Positions 24,368 through 33,608 are shown, counted from the first letter of the stretch. The stretch: DNA of 51,973 nucleotides from Alphaproteobacteria bacterium (GCA_018826515.1 JAHKAM010000070.1:1-51973); one strand, 5' to 3'. Translations and numbers: made by a program. Notes: generated by a model not told the origin, from the letters alone.

Positions 24368-27271
24368 TCAGTGCGCCTCGTCCCAATTCCCCGCCGCCCT
24401 CGCCTCCACCACCAGCGGCACGGTCAGCGCCACGGCCGGTTCCGCCGCCCCCTCCATCACCCGCTTGATCAACGGAATGGCGCGCTCGGCCTCCGCCTCC
24501 GGGGCCTCGAACACCAGTTCGTCGTGGACCTGGAGCAGCATTCGGGTCGACAGGCCGGCCTCGGCCAGGGCCCCCGGCATGCTGATCATGGCGCGGCGGA
24601 TGATGTCGGCGGCGGCGCCCTGGATGGGGGCGTTGATGGCGGCGCGTTCGCCGAACTGGCGCTCGGCGCCCGATTTGGAATGGATGGCGGGGATGTGGAT
24701 GCGGCGGCCGAAGACGGTGCTGACCGTGCCGGTCTCGCGCACCTCCAGCTTCGTCTTGTCCATATAGGCTCGGATGCCGGGGAAGCGCTCGAAATAGGTC
24801 TTGATATAGGCGCCGGCCTCGCCCTGGTCGATGTTCAGCTGGGCGGCCAGGCCGAAGGCGCTGATGCCGTAGACGATGCCGAAATTGATCGCCTTGGCGC
24901 GGCGGCGGGTCTCGGGGTCCATCTGGTCGACGGGGACGCCGAACATCTCGCTGGCCGTGGCGGTGTGGATGTCGATGCCGGCGGCGAAGGCGCGCTTGAG
25001 CTCGGGAATGTCGCCGATATGGGCCAGCAGGCGCAGCTCGATCTGGCTGTAGTCGGCGCTGATCAGGACATGGCCGGGGGCGGCGATGAAGGCCTGGCGG
25101 ATCTGGCGGCCGGTCTCGGTGCGGATCGGGATGTTCTGGAGGTTGGGGTCGGAGGAGGCGAGGCGGCCGGTGGTGGCGGCGGCCAGCTGGTAGCTGGTGT
25201 GGACGCGGTCGGTGGTCTTGTCGGCGGCCTCGATCAGGGCGTCGGTATAGGTGCCCTTGAGCTTGGCCAGCTGTCGCCAGTCCAGCAGGACGCGCGGCAG
25301 GTCGTGGGTGAGGGCCAGGGCCTCGAGCGTGGCGGCGCCGGTCTCCCACTGGCCGCTGGCGGTCTTCTTGCCGCCGGTCAGGGCCATTTCGCCGAACAGG
25401 ATGTCGCCGATCTGGCGCGGGGAGCCGACGTTGAACGGGCGGCCGGCGAGCTCGTGCGCCTGCTGCTCCAGCTCGGCCATGCGCAGGCCGAACTCGGAGG
25501 ACAGCCGTTTGAGGCGGTCGGGGTCGACGCGGATGCCGGCCTGTTCCATCGCCGCCAGGACGGCGGGCATGCCGCGCTCCAGCGTCTCATAGACGGTGGT
25601 CAGGTGTTGCTCGGCCAGGCGGGGTTTGAGGATGCGCCAGAGGCGGAGGGTGACGTCGGCGTCCTCGGCGGCGTAGCAGGTGGCCGGTTTCAGCTCGACG
25701 TGTTTGAAGGATTTCTGGGCCTTGCCCGTGCCGGCGACGGTCTTGAAGGCGATGGGGTCGTGGCCGAGGTGGAGCCGGGCCAGCTCGTCCATGCCGTGGC
25801 CGTGCAGCCCGCCCTCCAGCACATAGGAGATCAGCATGGTGTCGTCGAAGGGGGCGACGCGGATGCCTCTGCGGGCCATGACGGCGATGTCGTATTTGCC
25901 GTTCTGCATCACCTTGAGGACGGCGGGGTTCTCGAGCAGGGGCTTGAGCCGGGCCAGGGCCGTGGGCTTGTCGATCTGGGTCAGGGCCTCGCGCTGTTCG
26001 CTCTCGCCGCCGAAGTCGAGGCCGCCGGCGTGGGCGGTCGGCTCGTGCTCGTGGGTGAGAGGGATGTAGCAGGCGTCATTGGGGCCGATGGCCAGGGACA
26101 CGCCGCACAGGCCGGCGTGGGTGGCGCTGAGGGCGTCGGTCTCCGTGTCGAAGCCGATCACCCCGGCCTCGGTCGCGCGGGCGATGAAGGCGTCGAGCTC
26201 GTCGAGGGTCTGGATGCAGCGGTAGGCGTCGTGGTCGACGGTGTGGACCTCGGCCGGGGCGGCGGGGACCTGGCCGTAGCGGGGCGTGGCGACGGGGGCC
26301 GACGGCGCCTTGGGGCGGGCGACGAAGGCGGTGCCGTTGGTGGCCGGCGCCTTGCCGTCGCCGACGCGGTTGCGCAGCGAGCGGAACTCCATCTTGTCGA
26401 GGAAGGCGGCCAGGGTCTCGGGGTCGGGGTCGCGGATGGCGAAGTCGGAGATGGGCTCGGGGGCCGGGGCCTCGCAGTCGAGGCGGCAGAGCGCGCGGCT
26501 GAGGCGGATCTGGTCGGCGAATTCGATCAGGGTCTCGCGGCGTTTGGGCTGTTTGATCTCGTGGGCGCGGGCCAGAAGCGTGTCGAGGTCGCCGTATTCG
26601 CCGATCAGCTGGGCCGCCGTCTTGGGGCCGATGCCGGGGGCGCCGGGGACGTTGTCGACGCTGTCGCCGATCAGGGCCTGGACCTCGACGACCTTGTCGG
26701 GCGTGACGCCGAATTTCTCGAACACGGCCTCCTCGGCGAGGCGGCGCTCCTTCATCGGGTCCCACATGACCACCGAGGGGCCGATCAGCTGCATCAGGTC
26801 CTTGTCGGAGGAGACGATGACCGCCTCGCCGCCGGCGTCGCGGGCGCGGCAGGCATAGGTGGCGATCAGGTCGTCGGCCTCATAGCCGGGCAGTTCAATG
26901 CAGTGCACCCCGAAGGCGGCGGTGGCCTCGCGGACCAGGGGGAACTGGGGGATCAGGTCCTCGGGCGGGGCCGAGCGGTTGGCCTTGTAGAGATCGTACA
27001 TCTCATTGCGGAAGGTCTTCTCCGAATGGTCGAAGACGGCGACGAGATGGGTCGGGCCGTCGTCGCCCTTCATGTCGCGGATCAGCTTCCACAGCATGTT
27101 GCAGTAGCCCTGGACGGCGCCGACGGGCAGGCCGTCGGACTTGCGCGTCAGGGGCGGCAGGGCGTGGTAGGCGCGGAAGATATAGGCCGAGGCGTCGATC
27201 ATCCACAGCCGCACGGCGGGGCCGTCCTGGGTGAGGGGGCGGTCGGCGGATTCGGCGGGCGCGTCGGTCAT
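24368..27271 (-). CDS. polA: DNA polymerase I
   Basis: 967 residues with all three domains. The 5'-3' nuclease is N-terminal (VRLWMIDASAYIFRAYHAL, GYEADDLIATYA, VSSDKDLMQL, GDSVDNVPGAPGIGPKTA). The 3'-5' exonuclease keeps its acidic residues: GFDTETD (about 373), NGKYD and YAAEDADVTLRLW, so proofreading is predicted to be intact. The polymerase has DPNLQNIPIR, ADYSQIELR (about 740), RRAKAINFGIVYG and VHDELVFE (about 916). It repairs gaps and removes RNA primers. The end lies next to the acquired module. Confidence 0.98.
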   Translation of the reverse strand: MTDAPAESADRPLTQDGPAVRLWMIDASAYIFRAYHALPPLTRKSDGLPVGAVQGYCNMLWKLIRDMKGDDGPTHLVAVFDHSEKTFRNEMYDLYKANRSAPPEDLIPQFPLVREATAAFGVHCIELPGYEADDLIATYACRARDAGGEAVIVSSDKDLMQLIGPSVVMWDPMKERRLAEEAVFEKFGVTPDKVVEVQALIGDSVDNVPGAPGIGPKTAAQLIGEYGDLDTLLARAHEIKQPKRRETLIEFADQIRLSRALCRLDCEAPAPEPISDFAIRDPDPETLAAFLDKMEFRSLRNRVGDGKAPATNGTAFVARPKAPSAPVATPRYGQVPAAPAEVHTVDHDAYRCIQTLDELDAFIARATEAGVIGFDTETDALSATHAGLCGVSLAIGPNDACYIPLTHEHEPTAHAGGLDFGGESEQREALTQIDKPTALARLKPLLENPAVLKVMQNGKYDIAVMARRGIRVAPFDDTMLISYVLEGGLHGHGMDELARLHLGHDPIAFKTVAGTGKAQKSFKHVELKPATCYAAEDADVTLRLWRILKPRLAEQHLTTVYETLERGMPAVLAAMEQAGIRVDPDRLKRLSSEFGLRMAELEQQAHELAGRPFNVGSPRQIGDILFGEMALTGGKKTASGQWETGAATLEALALTHDLPRVLLDWRQLAKLKGTYTDALIEAADKTTDRVHTSYQLAAATTGRLASSDPNLQNIPIRTETGRQIRQAFIAAPGHVLISADYSQIELRLLAHIGDIPELKRAFAAGIDIHTATASEMFGVPVDQMDPETRRRAKAINFGIVYGISAFGLAAQLNIDQGEAGAYIKTYFERFPGIRAYMDKTKLEVRETGTVSTVFGRRIHIPAIHSKSGAERQFGERAAINAPIQGAAADIIRRAMISMPGALAEAGLSTRMLLQVHDELVFEAPEAEAERAIPLIKRVMEGAAEPAVALTVPLVVEARAAGNWDEAH

Positions 27272-27378
27272 GGGCGGAACATAGGGGCGCGGCCTGCGGA
27301 CGTCACCTGACGAACCGACGGCGAGGATTGACCCCGTTTACGGACTGCGCCCAACTGAGGCGAGCACGGAGCCTCTCA

Positions 27379-27990
27379 ATGTTGTCCGCCTTCATGTTGG
27401 TTGTCGCCATGACATCCCAGGATCCCGGCCCGCCGCTTCACCCGTTGATTGATCTGGACAGACGCCTGCCGGCTATCATCGATGAGGGGCGCCCCATGGC
27501 GGAGGCGCCAGCGTTCGTGGAAGCGAACGGACGAGACGCCATGTCGGTGGAGATCACCGCGAAAGAGGACATGTCGCGGACATCGCTGTCGGTCGTCTTC
27601 TATTGGAGCTGGCTGGCCGACCCGGGGCCCGAACGGCGCCCGATCTGGTTTGCGCGCCTGCGGGCGATGGACTGGGACGGCTCCATCGAGCGCCTCGCCG
27701 ACTCGCGAACCTGTCCGGGCGTCGAGGAGACCCTGCGCCTTATCGACGCCTTGCCGCCGATTCAGCCGCGAGCGCCAGGGCTTCCTGACCCTGACGCCAC
27801 CACCATCGAGTTTGGCGGTTACCTGCACGACAACACCTATGCGGTCAGAACGAGGGGCGCCTATACGGCAGCCTACACGCAGAGACTGGAAATCACCGGG
27901 GGGTCCGACACGCCGCTCGCTCCCCTCGTGGACGAGGCGCTCACCCGGCTACAGCCGTGTTGGACAGACGTTCCCCCTTCCGGCCCCTAG
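27379..27990 (+). CDS. Secreted hypothetical protein
   Basis: 203 residues. The ATG at 27379 has GGAG seven bases upstream and opens a short signal peptide (MLSAFMLVVAMTSQ); a TTG 51 bases earlier is less likely. The mature chain has WFARLRAMDWDG, DSRTCPGVEETL and TIEFGGYLHDNTYAVRT, a composition typical of small periplasmic proteins. No family recognised. The end overlaps the convergent TPP-enzyme stop by four bases. Confidence 0.6.
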   Translation: MLSAFMLVVAMTSQDPGPPLHPLIDLDRRLPAIIDEGRPMAEAPAFVEANGRDAMSVEITAKEDMSRTSLSVVFYWSWLADPGPERRPIWFARLRAMDWDGSIERLADSRTCPGVEETLRLIDALPPIQPRAPGLPDPDATTIEFGGYLHDNTYAVRTRGAYTAAYTQRLEITGGSDTPLAPLVDEALTRLQPCWTDVPPSGP

Positions 27991-29651
27991 GACCTGTTGC
28001 GCAGGCCGGTGATGGTGCGGTTGGGGGCGATGTCCTCGGCCGAGGTGATCAGGTGAATGAGGGCGGGGCGGCCGGCGCTGCGGGCGGCGGCGAGGGCGGC
28101 GGGGAAGTCGGCGGTGGTCTCGCAGCGGATTCCAAAGGCGCCGAAGGCCTCGGCGTATTTGACGAAGTCGGGGTTCTTCAGGTCGGTGGCCATGGTCCGC
28201 TGCGCGCCCGGATAGTGCATCTCCTGGTGCATGCGGATGGTGCCGTAGGTCCCGTTGTCGACGACCACGACGACGGCGTTGAGGCCGTACTGGACCGCGG
28301 TGGCGATCTCCTGACCCGTCATCAGATAGTCCCCGTCGCCGGCGATGCAGATGACCTCGCGGTCGGGGTGGACGCTCTTGGCGGCGAGGGCGGCGGGGTA
28401 GCCGTAGCCCATGGCGCCCGAGGTCGGGGCCAGCTGGGTGCGGCAGGCGCGGTGGCGGTAGAAGCGGTGCAGCCAGGCGGCGAAATTGCCGGCGCCGTTG
28501 GTGACGATGGCCGTCGGCGGCAGGCTGTCGTGCAGGTGGGCCATGCACGCGCTCATGTTCACCGCCCCGGTCACCGGCACGGGGGTCGAAAAGGCCTGGT
28601 AGTCGGCGTGGGCGGCGGCGGCCTCGTCATGCCAGGCCCGACCCGGGTCGATCGCGGACAGGGCGTGGGCGGCCAGGGAATTGTCGGCCGTGGCGCTGAT
28701 CAGCGGGGTCCAGACCCGGCCCAGCTCCTCGGCGCCGGGATGGATGTGGATCAGCCGGTCGGCGGTATGGGCGCGGTCGAACAGGGTGTAGCCCTGGGTC
28801 GGGTTCTCGCCGAGCCGGGCGCCGATGGCGATGATGAGGTCAGCAGCTTTCGCCCGCGCCGTCAGTTTCGGGTTGCAGCCGAGGCCGAGGTCGCCGGCGT
28901 AGTTGGGGCGGGCGTTGGACAGGATGTCCTTGCGCCGGAACGACAGGCTGACCGGCAGGCCGATCCGCTCGGCCCAGTCGCCGATGGCGGCGGCCGCCGC
29001 CTCGGTCCAGCCGGAGCCGCCGAGGACCAGCAGGGGGCGTTCGGCCGTGGCGAGACGGGCGCGGACCTGTTCGACGAAGGCGGGGTCCAGCGCGGCTTTC
29101 GCGGGCGTCACCGGGCGGATCGGGGCGGGGCCGCCGTCGCAGTGCAGAATGTCTTCGGGCAGGGCGATGACCACGGGCCCCATCCGGCCCTGCAGGGCGG
29201 TGGCGAAGGCGCGTTCAACCACCTCGACGGTGCGTTCGGGACTCTCGATCTCGGTGGCCCATTTGGCCAGGCCGCCGAAGACCTCGCGGTAGTCGACTTC
29301 CTGGAAGGCGCCGCGTCCCCGGTCTGTCAGGGCGATCTGGCCGACGAACAGGATCATCGGGGTCGAGTCCTGGTGGGCCGTATGCACGCCGATGGCGGCG
29401 TGGGTCGCGCCGGGGCCGCGGGTGACCATGCAGACGCCCGGCTTGCCGGTCAGCTTGCCATAGGCCTCGGCCATGTTGGCGGCGCCGGCCTCGTGGCGGC
29501 AGGCGATGACCTGGATCCTGTCGCGCACGTCCGCGAGGGCGTCGAGGACGGCGAGATAGCTCTCGCCGGGGACGCAGAAGACGCGGTCGATGCCGTTCAT
29601 GACGAGGGTGTCGACGATGCGGCGGGCGGCGGTGTTCGCGGGCTGGGTCAT
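27987..29651 (-). CDS. Thiamine-pyrophosphate-dependent enzyme, acetolactate synthase-like
   Basis: 554 residues with the three-domain layout of the acetolactate synthase/benzoylformate decarboxylase superfamily. N-domain: VFCVPGESYLAVLDAL and the catalytic Glu in CRHEAGAANMAEAYG (about E54). The middle domain binds nucleotide-like cofactors. C-domain: the TPP/Mg motif GDGDYLMTGQEIATAVQYGL and NGTYGTIRMHQE. There is no regulatory subunit gene beside it, so it is more likely a catabolic lyase, decarboxylase or oxo-acid enzyme than IlvB. Substrate unknown. Confidence 0.85.
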   Translation of the reverse strand: MTQPANTAARRIVDTLVMNGIDRVFCVPGESYLAVLDALADVRDRIQVIACRHEAGAANMAEAYGKLTGKPGVCMVTRGPGATHAAIGVHTAHQDSTPMILFVGQIALTDRGRGAFQEVDYREVFGGLAKWATEIESPERTVEVVERAFATALQGRMGPVVIALPEDILHCDGGPAPIRPVTPAKAALDPAFVEQVRARLATAERPLLVLGGSGWTEAAAAAIGDWAERIGLPVSLSFRRKDILSNARPNYAGDLGLGCNPKLTARAKAADLIIAIGARLGENPTQGYTLFDRAHTADRLIHIHPGAEELGRVWTPLISATADNSLAAHALSAIDPGRAWHDEAAAAHADYQAFSTPVPVTGAVNMSACMAHLHDSLPPTAIVTNGAGNFAAWLHRFYRHRACRTQLAPTSGAMGYGYPAALAAKSVHPDREVICIAGDGDYLMTGQEIATAVQYGLNAVVVVVDNGTYGTIRMHQEMHYPGAQRTMATDLKNPDFVKYAEAFGAFGIRCETTADFPAALAAARSAGRPALIHLITSAEDIAPNRTITGLRNRS

Positions 29652-30044
29652 GCGGCAGCGGTTAGCAGATCAGGGCGGGGCTTGGCCATGCGGGAGGGAA
29701 GGCCGGGGAGGTTCATCACAACGGGCACACCGAAGACACAGCGAACACGACGGGATCGGAGATGTGACCGCCGGGGCGCAAGAAGCGAGAAACCAGATCG
29801 AACTTGTCATCCCGGCCGAAGCGAAGCGGAGAGCCGGGACGGACCGAGCTCGCCCACTCCTCGCCTCCCGGACAGCCCGCAGGGCTGAGCCGGGAGCAGG
29901 ATGGCGATCAGCTCATCCTCCTGACCCTTGCCCCGGATAGCGGCTGGCGCCGCTTCCGGGACTGTCATGGGGTTGGATCCAGCGTCCCGGCTCGCCGCTT
30001 TGCGGCGTCCGGGATGACAAGCGTCCAGCCCAAGATCGATTGAC
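29652..30044. other. Intergenic region between TPP enzyme start and truA end, mostly repeat
   Basis: 393 bases with no gene. The right two thirds is a cluster of palindromic repeats (see 29803-30021). The left third, 29652-29802, should hold the promoter and start region of the TPP-enzyme gene, but I cannot point to clear -35/-10 elements. Confidence 0.5.
29803..30021. repeat. REP/BIME-like cluster of GC-rich palindromes
   Basis: An outer pair of 38-base inverted copies (29803-29840 and 29984-30021) matches at 33 of 38 positions, both starting CTTGTCATCCCGG and ending GCCGGGAC. Between them are two further palindromic units of the same style: 29865-29896 (CTCCCGG...CCGGGAG) and about 29933-29961 (CCCCGGATAGCGG...CTTCCGGGAC). 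Composite inverted units of this kind are typical of repeated extragenic palindromes. Confidence 0.75.
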
Positions 30045-30782
30045 CTAGTACCGCACGCCCGTCAGATAGAGGCCCGTGGAGGGGGCGACGGGGCCGCAGG
30101 CGGCGCGGTCGCGGGCGGCCAGCGCCGCCGCCACGTCCTCGATGGACCAGCGGCCGAGGCCGACCTCGACCAGGGTGCCGGTCATGGACCGGACCTGGCG
30201 GTGCAGGAAGCTGCGCGCCTCGAACACCAGATGCACCTCGTCGCCGACGCGCCGGACAGACGCCACATCGAGCGTCTTTTCGGGCGATTTCGACTGGCAG
30301 TTCACATCGCGGAAGGTGGTGAAGTCGTGCAGGCCGACGAGGCCTTGCGCCGCCCTGTGCATGGCGTCGGCGTCGAGCGGCTTGCGCATGTGCCAGACGC
30401 GGCCGGCGTCCAGCGCGGGCGGACCGGGACGGTTGAGGATGCGGTACAGGTAGCGCCGGCCCGTGGCCGAGAAGCGGGCGTGCCACTCGCCATCGACCTC
30501 CATACAGTCCAGCACCGAGACCGCCTCGCCGACCAGATGGGCGTTGAGGGCGTTCATCACCGTTCGCGCGGGCCAGTCCTTCTCCAGATCGAAGCTGATG
30601 ACCTGACCGGTGGCGTGGACGCCGGTGTCGGTGCGCCCGGCGGCGGCGAGGCGGACGGTCTCGCCGCAGAAGGCGGTGAGCGCCGTCTCGACCGCGCCCT
30701 GCACCGTCGGCTGGTCGGTCTGGGCCTGGAAGCCGTTGTAGGCCGAGCCGTCGTATTCCAGCGTCAGTCGATACCGAGGCAT
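30045..30782 (-). CDS. truA: tRNA pseudouridine(38-40) synthase
   Basis: 245 residues. It isomerises U38-U40 in tRNA anticodon arms. YRLTLEYDGSAYNGFQAQ is at the N-terminus, the catalytic Asp is in AAGRTDTGVHATGQV, then RRYLYRI, the FTTFRDVNCQSKSPEKT block and FLHRQVRSMTGTLVEVG. The ATG overlaps the fmt TGA by one base (TGATG), so it is the last gene of the def-fmt-truA unit. Confidence 0.97.
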   Translation of the reverse strand: MPRYRLTLEYDGSAYNGFQAQTDQPTVQGAVETALTAFCGETVRLAAAGRTDTGVHATGQVISFDLEKDWPARTVMNALNAHLVGEAVSVLDCMEVDGEWHARFSATGRRYLYRILNRPGPPALDAGRVWHMRKPLDADAMHRAAQGLVGLHDFTTFRDVNCQSKSPEKTLDVASVRRVGDEVHLVFEARSFLHRQVRSMTGTLVEVGLGRWSIEDVAAALAARDRAACGPVAPSTGLYLTGVRY

Positions 30783-31708
30783 CAGCCCAGCACCGTCCCC
30801 GGCGGCAGGGGGAAGCCGCGCAGCATCTCCTCGGCCGACTGGGCCGCCTTGCCCGCGCGCTGGACGCGGAGCAGGTCGACGGCGCCCTCGCCGCAGGCGA
30901 TGCGCAGGCCGCCGTCCAGCACCTGACCGGGGGCGCCCGCGCCGTCCGGGGCGACCCGCGACATCAGGACCTTGATCCGGACCGGACCGTCCTCGCCGGG
31001 GACCTCGAACCAGGCCCCGGGGAAGGGCGACAGGCCGCGGATGTGGGCGTCGACCTCCGCGGCGGAGCGGGACCAGTCGATCCGCGCCTCGGCGGGGGTG
31101 ATCTTCCTCGCATAGGTCGGTTCGCCGACCTGTTCCGTCCCCTCGACCGCGCCGCGCTCGATGGCGGCCAGGGCGCGGGGCCAGAGGGCGGCGCCGATGT
31201 GCGACATCCGCTCGCCGAGGCTGGCGGCGGTGTCGTCGACGCGGATGTCGAGGATTTCGGAGAGCAGGATCGCGCCCTCGTCGAGGCCTTCGGACATGCG
31301 CATGATCTGCACGCCGGTCTGGCGGTCTCCGGCCATGATGGCGCGCTGGATCGGGGCGGCGCCGCGCCAGCGGGGCAGCAGGGAGCCGTGCAGGTTGAAA
31401 CAGCCGAGGCGAGGCGCATCCAGCACCCCGGCCTTGAGGATCTGGCCGTAGGCGACGACGCAGGCGGCGTCGACCTCGAGGCTTTGGAACGTCTCGATGG
31501 CTTCGGGCGACTTCATCGAGGCGGGGGTGAAGACCGGCAGGCCCATGGTCTCGGCGAAGGCGTGAACCGGTGAGGGCGTCAGCTTCTGGCCGCGGCCGCG
31601 TGGCTTCGGCGGCTGCGAATAGACGGCCACGATCTCATGGCCCGAGGCGATGAGCTCGGCCAGGGACGGCACGGCGAATTCGGGGGTACCCATGAAGGCG
31701 AGGCGCAT
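30782..31708 (-). CDS. fmt: Methionyl-tRNA formyltransferase
   Basis: 308 residues. It formylates initiator Met-tRNA using 10-formyl-THF. Visible: [35 protein letters not shown], the catalytic region [20 protein letters not shown] (N, H) and GLDEGAILL (D), and a C-terminal OB-type domain. The start lies 15 bases after the mazF stop. In many bacteria def and fmt are adjacent; here a small membrane gene and a toxin-antitoxin pair lie between. Confidence 0.97.
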   Translation of the reverse strand: MRLAFMGTPEFAVPSLAELIASGHEIVAVYSQPPKPRGRGQKLTPSPVHAFAETMGLPVFTPASMKSPEAIETFQSLEVDAACVVAYGQILKAGVLDAPRLGCFNLHGSLLPRWRGAAPIQRAIMAGDRQTGVQIMRMSEGLDEGAILLSEILDIRVDDTAASLGERMSHIGAALWPRALAAIERGAVEGTEQVGEPTYARKITPAEARIDWSRSAAEVDAHIRGLSPFPGAWFEVPGEDGPVRIKVLMSRVAPDGAGAPGQVLDGGLRIACGEGAVDLLRVQRAGKAAQSAEEMLRGFPLPPGTVLG

Positions 31709-31723
31709 GGGGGAGGGTGTGCC

Positions 31724-32047
31724 TCAGGCGAAGCCGAGGAACAAGGCGAGGGCGCGATCAACCGCCTTCATGTCCGCGGCGCCGAGACGGCCGATGACCT
31801 GAGCGACCTTGTCGCGGGGCACGGTTTGAATCTTGTCGGTCATGACCTGCGAAATCTCGCGAAGGCCATTCCCGGCTGTCGGTGAGAGGGTCAGACGAAT
31901 GTCGTCCAGTTCGACGATCGTCGTGCTCAGCGGCAGGACAGTGATCGAAGGGTGTTCGGCATAGCGGTCGCCCTGAACGATCACCCCGGGTCGCGGCTTT
32001 CCGTAATTGCCGGGCAGAACCAGAACGACAACGTCGCCCCGCTTCAA
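31724..32047 (-). CDS. MazF/PemK-family toxin (endoribonuclease)
   Basis: 107 residues, with a TTG start that overlaps the antitoxin TGA (TTGA). MKRGDVVVLVLPGNYGKPRPGVIVQGD is the PemK/MazF N-terminus with the conserved RP-G-V, then ITVLPLSTTIVE, LRLTLSP-like and ISQVMTDKIQTVPRDKV. This fold cleaves mRNA at short sequences. The last residues lie 15 bases before fmt. No sign of inactivation. Confidence 0.9.
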   Translation of the reverse strand: MKRGDVVVLVLPGNYGKPRPGVIVQGDRYAEHPSITVLPLSTTIVELDDIRLTLSPTAGNGLREISQVMTDKIQTVPRDKVAQVIGRLGAADMKAVDRALALFLGFA

Positions 32048-32253
32048 GTCCAGCCGTCCCGGTCAGCCAGCAGTTCCAGTTCGGCGAGCACCAAAGCCTC
32101 GTCGGGGCTGTCTCTCAGGGCCAGGCACTGACGCCGGATACGCTCGTCATAGCCCGGCGCCCGAGTTTCCGGCACCCAGATCTGAACAGGCCTCAGCCCT
32201 TGCGCCCGAAGCCGGTCACGGTAGCCCGACACTCTCTTCGCGGAACTGGCCAT
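32044..32253 (-). CDS. MazE-type antitoxin (DUF3018)
   Basis: 69 residues: VSGYRDRLRAQGLRPVQIWVPETRAPGYDERIRRQ is the DUF3018 signature found with MazF-like toxins; the C-terminal half (DEALVLAELELLADRDGW) is acidic and should wrap the toxin. No Shine-Dalgarno precedes the ATG. A 12-bp perfect palindrome lies two bases upstream and is the likely operator for self-repression. Confidence 0.87.
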   Translation of the reverse strand: MASSAKRVSGYRDRLRAQGLRPVQIWVPETRAPGYDERIRRQCLALRDSPDEALVLAELELLADRDGWT

Positions 32254-32255
32254 GT

Positions 32256-32267
32256 GTTACATGTAAC
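32256..32267. promoter_or_regulatory. Palindromic operator at the antitoxin start
   Basis: GTTACATGTAAC, a perfect 12-bp palindrome two bases before the antitoxin ATG and AT-rich against a GC-rich background. Its position is where a -10 element would lie for a leaderless transcript. Binding by the antitoxin or the complex is inferred. Confidence 0.6.
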
Positions 32268-32291
32268 GCGTTCGGGGCCTTTTCGCCAGAC

Positions 32292-32519
32292 CTACTGCCA
32301 GCGGGTGTGAACGCCGCCGCCTTCGTCCCATTCGCCGCCGGCGTCGAGGATGTCGTCGAAGTCCAACAGCCGGTCGATGAGGACCCCCGCCACGACGCCG
32401 ACCGCGGCCACGCCCAGCAGGACGGCGATGCTGCCGATGCCGACCTTTTCATTGCGCGTCAGGCGGCGGCGACCCTGGGGGTCGATGATCCGGTCGCGGT
32501 GGCGCTTCAGGCGGGCCAT
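32292..32519 (-). CDS. Small single-helix membrane protein
   Basis: 75 residues from an ATG that overlaps the def TGA (TGATG). The N-terminus is strongly basic ([22 protein letters not shown]), one helix follows ([23 protein letters not shown]), then an acidic tail. The basic N-terminus suggests that end is cytoplasmic. Translation is coupled to def. No family recognised. Confidence 0.68.
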   Translation of the reverse strand: MARLKRHRDRIIDPQGRRRLTRNEKVGIGSIAVLLGVAAVGVVAGVLIDRLLDFDDILDAGGEWDEGGGVHTRWQ

Positions 32520-33109
32520 CAGGCGGCCAGCCTGGCGTTCTTTTTCACCTTGGCCACGGCGCGGTCGCGCTTCAGCCGGGACAGGTGGTCGATGAACAGG
32601 ACGCCGTTCAGGTGGTCCATCTCGTGCTGGATGCAGACGGCGTAGAGGCCCTCGCACTCTTCCTCGATCGGCTGGCCGTCATAGCCGAGGTAGCGGATGC
32701 GGGCCCGGGCCGGGCGTTCGACCGAGTCGAAATATTCGGGGATCGACAGGCAGCCTTCCTCGTAGGGAATCGTCTCGTCGGAGGTCCAGAGGATTTCGGG
32801 ATTGATGAAATAGCGCGGGTTACGGCGTTCGGCGTCCCACTTGGCACGCGCCTCGTCGCTCATCTCGGCGGGGTCGGCGTCGCAGGCCGCGCCGTCCTTG
32901 TCGCCGAGGTCCATGACGATGACGCGGCGCGTGTCGCCGATCTGGACGGCGGCGAGGCCGATGCCCGGCGCGGCGTACATGGTCTCCAGCATGTCATCCA
33001 TCAGACGGCGCAGATCATCGGTCACCGGCCCTTCGACGGGGGTGGAGATCTGCTTCAACACGGCCAGGTCGGCGGCGTTGTCGATGGTGAGGATGCGGCG
33101 AACGGTCAT
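32519..33109 (-). CDS. def: Peptide deformylase
   Basis: 196 residues. It removes the formyl group from nascent proteins, reversing the Fmt modification. Motifs I-III are intact: GIGLAAVQ (50-57 region), EEGCLSIP (metal C120) and QHEMDHLNG (H162, H166). The region between VIVMDLGD and PRYFINPEI has about 25 extra residues ([18 protein letters not shown] and on) compared with the usual enzyme. The start at 33109 (MTVRRILTI) fits the family N-terminus; an upstream start adds only seven residues. Confidence 0.96.
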   Translation of the reverse strand: MTVRRILTIDNAADLAVLKQISTPVEGPVTDDLRRLMDDMLETMYAAPGIGLAAVQIGDTRRVIVMDLGDKDGAACDADPAEMSDEARAKWDAERRNPRYFINPEILWTSDETIPYEEGCLSIPEYFDSVERPARARIRYLGYDGQPIEEECEGLYAVCIQHEMDHLNGVLFIDHLSRLKRDRAVAKVKKNARLAA

Positions 33110-33166
33110 GCCCGCGAGGTAGGGCGGCAAGGCCCAAAGGTCAAGATTTCCCAGCGCCGTGCTGGG

Positions 33167-33583
33167 TTATGCCGCAGCGTCCGGGAGCGGCCTCGGCTTG
33201 CGGTCGTCACCGATGGCGACATAGGTGAAGACCCCTTCGGTCACGCGCACCGAGGCGGCCTGGGCGTGGTTGCGGGGCCGTTTCCAGGCCTCGACATGGA
33301 CCCGGACCGAGGTGCGGCCGGTCTTGATCACGCGGGCGTAGATCGAGACCTCGTCGCCGACCGCGACCGGCTGGTGAAAGACCATGCCGTCGAGCGCGAT
33401 GGTCACGCAGCGGCCCTGGGCCAGTTCGAAGGCCGGGGTCGCGCCGGCCAGGTCCATGTGCGCCAGCAGCCAGCCGCCGAAGATGTCGCCCTCGGGGTTG
33501 GTGTCGGCGGGCATGGCGATGACGCGGCCGACGGGCTGGCCCACAGGCTGGTCAGGGGGCGCGGTCGGAAGGGCGTCGGTCAC
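33167..33583 (-). CDS. Acyl-CoA thioesterase, hotdog fold (YciA-like)
   Basis: 138 residues. The GTG at 33583 has GGAG six bases upstream. The ATG at 33616 is rejected because it lies inside the tRNA-Arg gene. Family blocks: [20 protein letters not shown] (catalytic Asp region), [37 protein letters not shown] and [11 protein letters not shown]. This group hydrolyses medium to long acyl-CoAs. Followed on the same strand by def. Confidence 0.9.
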   Translation of the reverse strand: MTDALPTAPPDQPVGQPVGRVIAMPADTNPEGDIFGGWLLAHMDLAGATPAFELAQGRCVTIALDGMVFHQPVAVGDEVSIYARVIKTGRTSVRVHVEAWKRPRNHAQAASVRVTEGVFTYVAIGDDRKPRPLPDAAA

Positions 33584-33608
33584 GCGCGGCTCCGGCTGGG
33601 GGAAGGAA

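Noticed and set aside
24299..27310. Plus-strand open frame of about 1000 codons antisense to polA
   Set aside because: It is a GC-rich shadow of the polA reading frame with Gly/Val/Asp-rich composition and no recognisable domain. polA on the other strand is complete.
27957..29888. Plus-strand open frame opposite the TPP-dependent enzyme
   Set aside because: Shadow frame; the minus-strand protein has full TPP motifs.
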